NCBI GenBank assembly: GCA_947568835.1
Contig: OX387602.1
Location: 9,847,021 to 9,911,020, forward strand
DNA from: Protonemura montana
Taxonomy: Eukaryota > Arthropoda > Insecta > Plecoptera > Nemouridae
Direction of reading: 5' to 3'
DNA length: 64,000 nt
The notes under the pieces are model-generated. The model was not told the origin of the DNA. It was given only the letters and a program-made list of their open reading frames with translations, and did not search any database. Shown one piece after another: positions 25,601-36,900 of the stretch. Position numbers and translations under genes: made by a program. Position 1 is the first letter of the stretch; each line of letters starts with the position of its first letter.

Positions 25601-27708
25601 TTCGGAACCTGACTTTGATGGATTGGCAGATGTTAACAACAAGGAAATGATAAAATACCCGTCTCCTAAAGCGATTCAAACGAAAAAAATACATGTATGA
25701 GTTTAAACTCCAATCTAAAATTTGAAGCCAATTGCACCTAGGTAGGTACTACGTACAGAAGTTTTCAGAGCAAAACTTCACGTAATTAAAAAAGCTAAGT
25801 GAATACGTAATACATAATCCGCTCGTTTCGGACGAATCAAGTAAATATATAATTAGTATAATTAATTATTTGCGCCACATAATGGGCATCGAGCATAGTG
25901 CACTAGGCACGGGTTGAGTGTACCCTGAAGACTTCCCGTTTGTCTAGTTTCTGGTCGCTGGTCACCCACTGGTCATCTCATCTTCTTTGCACGCATGGCG
26001 TGGCCCTCGCTAGCCGGCGCGAAGGTAAAGGACGGGCAAACAGGCAGACTTATTATCATAATAACAGCATTTTCATCCGTGGCTATTCTCTGAATAATAT
26101 ATCCTTGACACACATCGATCTCGAAGAATTGTCTGATCTGTGGTAGTGAATACTAATTAAGTTTTAATTGTTGTCTCTTCCATACTTTCTTGAACTCTCA
26201 CAAAACCAATACACAAATAGTTATGGTAAAGCATCGATAGTCGTGAAGTAGAGGTGGGTGTGGGGGGGAGGGGAGAGAATTTTTGGTAACCCCCAAAAAT
26301 GAGATTTCACAAGTGTTTGCTCATTTTTAGAGGAAATCGCGTGGAACTGAAACAGTTACCAAATACTCCGTAATAAATAATATAATTTCACAAGAAAGCA
26401 TTGCTTACAAGAAAGACAAATTTAAGATCACACTATGATCAACATGTTATAAGACCACACTTGAAGCAACTTTCCACGATGATGAGTTTTTTCTCACACA
26501 ACATTATTGCTTTTATGTCAGGGAATCTCATAGCTGGCAACCGGCGGGTTCATGGATTCGACGTTGGTAGAGGGTGCCTGTCGATATCTCAATTTAATTT
26601 CATGAAAAAACGATTTCCAAAAGGTAACCGAGAGAAAACCAAACGGAGATTTCCTTTTCAACGGTTTTCCCGGCAGAGATCGGTGGTAAATTTACTGGCG
26701 CATGTATTGGTAAAATTTGAGTCCTTGATACTAGAACGCTTTTCTTCCATGTCCACTTCCTTTCTTTCTTCCTTCCTGTTACTGCCTCGAATTTTCTTAG
26801 CTGAAACAATTTCTCAGCTCGCATTATGGTACACCTAACTGTTTTTTAATATCAATTGAAGCCGTCACGCGATCAAACCGACGCACTGGTGCTCGACCCA
26901 CGGGCACGGGCCCGACTATTGAAGACGTACCACTTTTCGAATAGCTCGAAACTTTTTTCTTTAAGATTCAATAAAAACAAAATGTGTTTTGTGTTCATCT
27001 CTTGGAAGCATATTGCTCCATCAAATAGGCATGAGCCAACGTAGTTTGAATTCCTTCAGTCATTTCCAATTGTTTCAGTAAGTAAATGGAGGTAGAGACC
27101 TGCAACGAGCAATCAGGCCGGCTGTAAAAAAATCATACATATCAACATCTGATAGTTGCACTATTTACGGAAACCCCGTGATCGTAACCATGATATTAGA
27201 AGTGGGGGGATCAAGAAAAGAAATGCACGCAATCATCTCACTGAGAAGCTGAGGCTGCAATTTGCAAACTGACCGAATATTTACATGCGATTTAACCAAT
27301 GAAGCATTTCTTGCTTGTGCTTTCGCATCATTTGCGGTTCCTTCGATATTAGTTTGCTTTCCATCGCATACCACCGCCACTTTGTGATGATCCTGTAAAC
27401 TACAAAGTGATACTCCTGAGCAATGGCACGCACTTCTGTGGTCTGTCGCCTATCGCCGAACAGAGATCTGCAGTAGAGGATGAAACCAGAAGCATTGGGA
27501 TGAGAGGGCATTGCATTGCATTAAACCTAGCCAGTGTTAACCTGAGTAGCAACACTGTATTCTGGTCTGATGATGGTATACGTAGCTCTAGCGCATAAAC
27601 CACACAACCATATCGAATAATAAAGTAGGGACATTCACATTGACGGAGTGCGGACAATACTTCCTGCAGAGTTCACTAATCTCATTGTTTCCACCTTTTT
27701 TTTTGCAG
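19665..27708. other. Inferred 8 kb first intron of Cad87A
   Basis: No convincing gene lies here. Frames of 60-145 codons occur on both strands but lack recognisable domains or coding composition. Landmarks are a (CT)n tract at 21848-21872, a GC box (GGGCGGGGC) near 22263, and a GC-richer patch at about 20700-20990. The intron ends with a strong acceptor (polypyrimidine run, then GCAG, 27693-27708). Confidence 0.45.
21848..21872. repeat. (CT)n microsatellite
   Basis: About 12 uninterrupted CT units within the inferred first intron of Cad87A. Confidence 0.95.
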
Positions 27709-27977
27709 GAAAATTACACTGATGAACGAAGAAAGCATCGACCGTTGCAGCTAGTGAAATTAGCATGATCGGACGGATTCGTGTCAATGAAATGGAAAAA
27801 ACAATACTGGAATTAATCGACACGAATGGTGACACTTTGCGAAGATGTAGTTCGTGGAAATTGACACATATGTAGCCGCTCGAAAGAAGCTGTTTAAAAA
27901 AGACTTGTGCCAAAGAGTTTTGCGTGTGTTTTCGTGTTATCATCAGAGTGCGCGGGGATTTTGGACGCTTCTGGACC
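27709..27977 (+). promoter_or_regulatory. 5' leader of Cad87A with several upstream AUGs
   Basis: This is the non-coding part of exon 2, between the acceptor at 27707-27708 and the start codon at 27978. It holds at least seven upstream ATGs. Two are minimal start-stop elements (ATGTAG at 27845-27850 and 27870-27875). Upstream AUGs normally reduce translation from the main start. An extra intron or a different transcription start inside this stretch cannot be excluded. Confidence 0.5.
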
Positions 27978-30900
27978 ATGTCGCGTCAATCAGCGTCAAA
28001 TTGCAACGGGAACATTTTCTGCGCGGCGGCGGCAGCTAGCAAAGTTCGATTAAAATGGTCGCGACGATCGCTACTCAGCTGGAAAATAAGTGTTTTTATA
28101 TTCGTGTTTACAAGTAATCTAGTATTTAATTGTGTGAATGGTCTCAATAATCCGCCAAGATTTCTAATCAACGGCCAAACAGAAATCGTCCTCAGGTTGA
28201 AAGAAGGTGAAGTCACGCCCGCGGGTAAGCAAATTGTCGTTATTTATCTGACGCTTCGGTGAGATGTTTGTTAACTCACTGGCTAAATTGTATTGTCTTT
28301 CAATGCAATAGCAGAAAGTAATTGAGTACAAATGCACCTAGAAGTGTGCTGTACGCTTGGAAACTAAGTCTATCTGTGGACAAGAAGTGGCAGCACACTG
28401 CTAAGTATTATTTGATGCACCCTTTGTGTTTGATTAATTTCGACCATATAGTCAGGCACAGTGGAGTAACGCTTTCTTCTCGATTCTCGACACTCAAGCA
28501 TAATCGTGTCTGATTTTCGTGTCTGACTACAGGAAGTCTGATCTACCGACTGAGGGGTGAAGATCTCGACGGGGATCCACTTACTTTCGGCGTCAGGGAC
28601 TACGGGGGAAACAATATAATTAGCATAGAGAATCTGGGTGGGAATGAAGCGAACGTCTTTCTGAAGAAAGAGCTTGACCGTGAGGTATGAACAAAGAATT
28701 TTATTTTTTCAATAAATTAGATTATGTTGTCGAAAAATTGCATCTTCAACACTTTCGTTTTCTTTTTTAATTAGTTACAAAGTTCGTTGTTCCTGACGAT
28801 CTAATTAAAATGCGCGTTGCTGAATTCAATTTTTGCTAACTGATCGTCTGTTCATAAACCATTGATGAATATTAATTAGTTTACCTGTTAGACAACTTGA
28901 CCAAGATACCAAGAATTGTTTACATTTGTCCTTGAAGATGAAAGATGAGTACGCACTGGTGCTCACCCTTACGGACGGTCACCTGGGAGAAGGTAACTTC
29001 ATCACCCAGAGCCTTCTGCTTCTGGTGGAAGACGTCAACGACAACGAACCTATATTTAAGCAGTACCAGCCGACCATCAGCATCCCCGAAGACAGTGAAC
29101 CAGGAGTGATCACCACGCTTGAAGCGACGGATCTCGACGAAGGTGCCTATGGACAGGTGAGTTTCACTCTCGCTCAACATGTGACCCATCGAAGAGAGTG
29201 CGTTTTTTGTGCGTACAAAAAATAATTCTTTAGCCTCTGCTGGTAGGTACACTTTGTCATACGCATTTAGTGTGTTATTATAACTTTTACAAATGAATTA
29301 CAGGTCGTTTATTCTCTCCAAGAAATGGATGGAGATGATCACATGTTCTCAATATCCACGTACAATGGCAAAGGAATTGTGAGATTGACAGGCGAGCTCG
29401 ACTACGAGCGCAAGTTCTTGTACCAACTTCGTGTTCTGGCCACGGATCGTTCGAACAATGAACGGGTAATTATTAGTTAGAAAATCAGCACGATAACAAT
29501 TGCGCAAGTTCGCGTCTCGTGCTGGACAGTGATAATTACATGGGCGTTGGGTTTAATTACAGGTAAACACTGGGACTGCTGCAATAGTGATCAAAGTGGA
29601 AGACGTCGAGGACCAGCCCCCGGAGTTTGTGGTGGTTTCGCCCGTGACCAGAGTTAGCGAAGACGCGAAAATAGGGTCGCCCATCTTGAGGGGTAAGTGA
29701 GCCGCGTAGAAGTACCGTGAAAAAAGTTACGGCGTATTCCATTAATGGATGAGTTATCTAGAAAAACTCTGTGGTGAAATTGCATCGCTTCACATGCCGC
29801 CACGCGCACTCGTCGTTTCTTCTCCACATCCCGTTTTTTGTGCAAAATAAATGCAAGACCCATTTAGTCCATGCAGTCATCATCCTGCGATTCGCATGTG
29901 ATTTATTTTCCAAACGCTTTCAGTGAAAGCCGTTGATGGAGACCGAGGCATCCATAATCGAATAAATTACTCGATCACGCGCGGCGCTCGGGGCATCTTT
30001 GACATCAACGCCAAAACGGGCGTCGTGTTCACGCTGGCGAAGTTGGACAGGGAGAGTCCCGACAGCAGCAACGGGGCGTACATCCTCGAAATCACGGCCC
30101 ACGAAGAGTCTGAAGTTGTCACCCCACCGCCGACTGCAACCACGGAAGTTACGATTATTATTACAGGTAACTTTTTTCTGAGAGTTTATTGGTCCTAGGG
30201 ATAATCAGCTGTGACGGATTGCCTTTCCTTTTGGATTGTTCGTTCTTTATGGTGCGAAAAGATACATTTTTCGTTGTGTAATGTTGACTGGCATCCATAA
30301 TTTCAACGCACAGAAGAAGAAGTTCGATTTCTAAAAACACATTTTCCTCGGCAGACGTTAACGACGAGATCCCGACCTTTCGCAGTCGCCAGTACATAGC
30401 AGAGATAAATGAGCACGCCCCCGTCAACACCCCGGTGGCGTTTATTGGCGCCGCCATCCCTGAAGTGTTCGACCACGACCAGGGCAACAACGGCACGTTC
30501 CAAATGTTCCTGGAAGGCGACCGCGACACATTCGAAGTCACTCCGCCGAAGGGAATCAACGAGGCTTCCTTTCTAATTCGTGTCAAAGACCCGACGAAAC
30601 TGGACTATGAAAAAATAACCACGCTGAATTTTACGATAATAGCCCGTGAAATGGTCCCGAACAATGCCAAGTACAGTCTAGTTCCGGTCACCGTGCACAT
30701 CAGAGATATAAACGACAACTTTCCTGAATTCACGCAGCCAATTTACGAGGCGAGTAGAAAATTATATCGCTTCCTATATAGCACACCAAAACCTTGAGTT
30801 CATGGACATTGATAATTGTGACACTTTTGTGCAGGTCTCGGTACTAGAAAATGCCCCAGTGGGCTCAACAATAGCCTGGGTCCAGGCTCTGGACGAAGAT

Positions 30901-33900
30901 TCGGGTGACTTTGGCTCTCAGGGAATACGGTACACGAATTTAGGAGGAAGCGTGGCCGACATGTAAGTGATAACTGAAAGTGTTCACAACTCAGGTATTG
31001 ACGGGTTCTGTTATGTTTCGGAGCTGAATTGACGGATTTTTCCAGGCTTTCTTTGGATCCCGTGACTGGTATAATCACAAAGAAGACGAACGGGCCCGCC
31101 TTCGACCGCGAGCTCGTTTCGCGTCACTACCTCACTGTCGAGGCTCGAGACGATTTGGGACAAGGCAACAGGTTCGACACACTAATCACCTAGCTTTCAG
31201 CGGCGCAATCCTGATCATGCATCCGTCGATGACCACCTTTGATTGAAGTCACACATTAACTCGCAATTCTTCGTCCGGTTTCTAGAAACACGGTGCAGCT
31301 GATAGTCCACATCGAAGACGTCAACGACAATGCGCCTGTTTTTCTGCAAAGCAAATATGAAGCGAGATTGATGGAGAACAGCCGCGAATTCGAAACGCCT
31401 CTCGTCTTGGAAGCAAGAGATATGGACCTCAACGGTAAGCAAAAAATTCTGCAGTGTTGTTATTTCTGAAGTCACGCAACTTAAAACGCTTCTACCCCTG
31501 ACAAAGAAAAAAAGAAAGACAACAAATATGAGCTTTATTTGCCACAAAAAAACTTTATTCTAGCGGTTTTAGATTTTTTTTTTGAGTGATTGAAATTGAT
31601 TTATTGACCAACGAAAAAAACCAGATAACACATCATTACAAAGCCGAAAATATGCTAGTTAGGTCTTCTAAATCCATACAGACATTTTTTTTAACTTAGC
31701 AACTGTGTTTTAGGCACGCGGAACAGCCAAGTCCACTACAGCTTGGCAAATGGCAACGGCAGCTTCAGCATCGACCCAGTGTTGGGAATCCTGAGCCCCG
31801 TACGGCCGCTGGACTTTGAAGACCTCCGAGGCAGTGTGGAGAGCGGGGTGCGCGTCATCGGACTCAAAGTCCGTGCCCAGGACCTCGGAGTGCCCAGTCT
31901 GTGGACTGAGGTGCTCGTCGTCATCTATGTGATGGATGCCAATGACCACGGCCCGATATTTCAACTGGACCACTACGAAAAGGTATTGCTATCGTAAGAG
32001 GGCTATGAAAAGATATCTATCTTTTAACATTTGAGGTTGATATTTATTGGTAGCAAAAGAGAAATTCTTTAAAAGAATGCGTTTTTTTTTAGTACCAGCA
32101 CTCTCAGGTACTTGAAGTTTGTCTGGAAACATTTACAGTAAACAAAATCAATTCAAAAATTATATTGTATAATCTTCATTGTTTTCAGTTTTTACACTTT
32201 GTTTCAATATATTTACTTATTGCCTGTAGATTACATAGAATTTTGTATACTATCTGTAACATTTTTTCTGATAGATTGGAGTCTTAATTTGTCTCAATCT
32301 TGATCTATGCTCGTACTTGTATTTTTCACTTTACCTTTCTTATTTATGAATTGATGCATTCTTTAAAATAAAGGAATCTGTAGTGAAGAAACTATAATCA
32401 GACTCTCGTTTTTCCATCAGGCAATTCCTGAGGACATTATCGGAGGCACGGAGATCCTGCAGGTATCTGCCGTGGACGCAGACGGGTCTTCGCCCAACAA
32501 TGCTGTGGTGTATCGCATCCAGAAGGGCGCCGGTGACAAATTTGTGATCGGTGCTGAGAGCGGCATCATCAGCGTGGCGCCGGGAGCGAGTCTGGACCCG
32601 GACAGAACGGAGCCCAAGACCACTATCTACAGTCTCACAGTCGTCGCCCTTGATGGGGGAATCGGCACTCGACAGCAGAAAGCATCTGTCAAGGTAAATC
32701 ATTATGAAAAGCCACAATGGAGTAATTTCAATGCTTTTCTAGAAGAATGTAACGTTTAAGTTGAAATACTCCTGTTTTTTTGGGAAGTCCAAGGTCAATT
32801 TATACTTCCGTTGTCTGTATTGTGCTTTGCCAAAAATTTTCCTTTTGTTGCTTAATTTTAAAGTCTTAATGACCACTTCCTCCTCTTCTCTCTATTTTCA
32901 TTCAAGTAACTGCATTTCAAAACATGAGGCCATGAAGATATTTCACTCTCATTGTCATGATTCTAAAGCAAGTTAGCATCCTTCTACTGTTGATTAATTT
33001 TACTACTAATCATGATGACAATGGTAAGAAATAATCCAAAGTACCCTCACTCTTAGCAGAGAAGAGAAAAACATTCACTTTCATTGCCTTTCAGCGTAGT
33101 TCCCTTACGCCAACACACCAACGTTTTTGCTGTAACATTGTGAACAATAAACTCTTTCCCACATTTTCAAGGTGAATATCACGGTGGTGGATGTGAACAA
33201 CAAGCCGCCTGTCTTCGTAGACCCTGGTTCAGTGCGAGTATTTGAGAACACTCGTGTGGGTACGCACGTGTGCCGGGTTTCTGCGTTGGACCCCGATGAC
33301 AAGCCGGTACTGCGCTATACAATCGACGCCGACAACTCTGAGGCTCGTGGAGAGGAGGGAACTCTCATTAAGCCGTCTGACTACGACTACCTCAGCATGT
33401 TTGAGTTGAATCCGCTCGATGGAAACCTCAGAGTCATAAAGATCCTGGACCGAGAGCGGGTGGAGACGATACGGCTGGCGTTGAAGGTGGAGGATTTGGC
33501 GACAAATAAGGGGAAACAGACTGCAGTTGGTAAGTTGATGTATCAATGTGAATTGCTCATTTGCTTGTACTGGTTTAAATTGATAAGATGTTTTATTTTT
33601 CTGCATCTGGCTAGATGAGTTTAATTTTTAGTACGTCAAAAGTTTTGGAATTGTGCAACAAACTTGTAAATATTTGTGGGTGTAAATATATTAAAAAGCA
33701 TGGCTCTTGCCAGACTCACTTTGTGCAAGTCATGTGGCACTTTCGGACTTTTTACAGGTTTCCAATGCAAGAGCAAACTAATTACAAATTTGTAATTTTC
33801 TAGCTTTTCTGACCATCATTGTGGAAGATGAAAACGACAATAATCCCAACTTCCGTCGCCCTTTCTACCGCCGTTCGATCACTGAAAACAGCAAGAACGG

Positions 33901-36900
33901 AGTCGTCATCACCAACATCGTAGCAGACGACGCAGACAAAAACCGAACCATTACATACTCAATCGAAGGTCCGCGTGAAATGCGAGACCTTGTTTACCTT
34001 GACGCCGAGACGGGCGAGGTTGTGGTTGCCAACCGCATCGACCACGAGCTCTTCGACTGGCTCAACTTTACAGTGCGGGCCTCAGACTCCGGAGTTCCCC
34101 CGAGGTCTAGCCTGGTCGACGTTTTCATCCAGGTGCTAGACGAGAACGACAACAATCCGTACTTTGTGGGAGACATCAGCAACATCACAGTGCGCGAAGA
34201 TGCACCCGTTGGCACAGAGATAGCAGCAATCGAAGCGCATGATGCAGACTCTGGAGACTTCGGGAAAGTCACGTACTTGCTGGACCGCATGTCGTCACAG
34301 GTAAAATCAATGGTTATTTAGCAGCCAAGTTTTGGTAACCAAGAACACATATTACGTTACCTCGGATCTTAGTCTTACCAGCGATTGGTTGGAAAATGCT
34401 TGTATTTAATTTGCAAAATTTTTCAGGGGAAATTTTCGATCGACCCCGATACAGGTGTGCTTAGAGTTTCGGACAAGCTGAATCGTGAAGAACAAAACTT
34501 CTACATGTTGATCATCGAGGCATGGGACAACTACCAATTCGGATATGCCAGTGGCGAGAGCAGAAACACCTTCAAGCAAATTGGGTAATTAAAACAAACG
34601 ACATCTCAAAATCTCTATTGAAAATCCAACAGCCTTCAGTAAAGGGTACCACTGCCATGCAATGTGTAACTAAACAAAGCTCTTCCAATATTATAATTCG
34701 ATATTCCAGTCAAGTTAAATAAAATATCAACGTTTGAACAAGAAGTTGTGTACAAGCTTGCATGAAAATTAGAAAAGTTTTCTCAAATTCTTGAGAGAGT
34801 GCTAAGAGGTGTAATGATAGCAAATTAATTTCTTCTAGATTAAACGTTGTGGACGTTAACGACGAGACACCAGTGTTCGAGCAGACTGATGGCTGCGTGA
34901 CTATCACAGAGTTTCACGAACCCCGGGATGTGGTCACTGTTGTCAAGGCGACCGATGCCGATGATCCCTACACTCCCAACGGCCGAGTCACTTTCTCAAT
35001 CGTTGGGGGAAACGATCTGGGTAAGACTTGATCATTGCTTGTTTTACAGTTGGAAAGTTATGAACAAAAAATGATGGTAGACAATTTTAGTCAACAGATG
35101 AGACACTAAGCACACTAAACTGCTAAACTAAACACTAAAATACTTCTAAAGACACTTATCGATGGTTGGCAGAATTCTTTCCTTTTATGGCTTTCCATTT
35201 AGATTGGAAGAAAACAACCAGATGCTCAAGTAATAAAGATTAGGAAAGATGGGAAAGAGTCTTTGTGTATGTTCACACCCTTTCTAGTCACCACACATTC
35301 CAAAGACATGGCTTAAAATTTGCTGCAATGTAATTTTGATGAGAATTCTTAGCAATTTTCCTCGAGCTTATCTTTAATTAATTTCTCCTGGCAGACTTAT
35401 TCAAGCTGGAGACCGTGGAGTACTCGTGGGCACGCATCATCTTGAAGCGCTCTCTCAAGGGATTGTATGGCAACTACACACTGGTGGTAAAAGCCCAGGA
35501 TCTGGGCACACCCCCAAACTCTGATACCGCCGATATCGAAATATGCGTCATGGACTTCAATGACAATGCCCCTCACTTTGTCAGTCCTCCACACAACGTG
35601 ACGATCCGCATCGCAGAGAATGCTACGCTAGGGAGTGCTGTTCTGCAGGTCAGTGCTTGTTGGACAAGGAATTCGACAGCCCAAATTGATTTTTTATACA
35701 ATTGGGCAGGGGGAAAAAATGTAAGCTCTAAGCTGGACGAAGTCAGGAAATACCAGTTTCCAACTCTTTGGTATCTTAGAAATAACACTTTCATAACTTA
35801 GAATTACTAGATGGCAGTTGAGAGACCTTCGACACAGATATTTTTGTGCTTTTCTATGCTTTTTTATGTTCTATTTAAGCAGTGGGCACAGTCATTGAAT
35901 GGTTTCCCAAACTTACTCGCTTCCATTTGTGTGAAGCTAGAGATTAACCAACTTTCCAGGCTCTTCACCCTCCCCCCCCCCCCCTCACCCTCATTCTATA
36001 AAATCGCATTGTGCCGGTATAGGTACAAGCAGTGGATGCGGACATTGGCGCTAATGGCGCTGTACGCTACCGACTGAAGCAAGACCCCATCGGAAACTGG
36101 CGAAGCTTCTCCATCAACGACGAGACGGGTGTAGTGGAGCTGCGACGGCCCCTGGACCGCGAGCGCCAGAAAGTATACGAGATCCGCGTCGAGGCGTACG
36201 ACCTCGGCATCCCATCGCCACTCTCCTCTGACCTTGACCTCACCATCTACGTGCGCAACATCAACGACTACGAACCGCAGTTCCTGCAGGACGAATTCAT
36301 GGTCAACTTTACTGGTACGTTTAGCTGTCTTTATCTCTGTTGAAAAAAATGAGGCCAAAATTCCCTTTTGACAGTTTATTTACAACAATATTGAACTTTG
36401 TATTTCATTAGATTTCTATTTACTGACTGTTTCTTAAACTATCTGTTTTCTACATCAAATCTTGCTATGCATTTGTTAGTGGAAGTCGGCATTGTTTCTT
36501 CCAGAACACACTCGACCTGGGGTGGAAAGGCAGCAGCTGATCGCTACCGTGGATAGAGATGAGGTAGATGAACTCGATGACCCTCCCACCCCTGTCTGCT
36601 ACTTCATTGTGGGAGGAAATGAGGCTGAGCTCTTTACGTTAGAACCGCTCAGGCACGAGTTAATGGTAAGAGTCACCCAACACACACAACATTTTCCACA
36701 TGTTGTACATTTCTGACGTTGGGGAAATTTCTAAATATTCTTTAATTTTTGTGCAAAAAAAGCATTCAGTTAAAGAAGAAATTCTAGCAAAATACTATAG
36801 AGTCAATCTGGTTGACAGACTAGACCAATTGGATGGACCTTGGAAGGCTAGATTGGATTAATTGTTGGTATTCATTGACACACAACTTCTCTTAAATAAC

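Noticed and set aside
26401-26838. 145-codon frame in the cadherin intron
   Set aside because: Low-complexity composition, no recognisable protein and no ATG at its start (it opens with a non-ATG codon).
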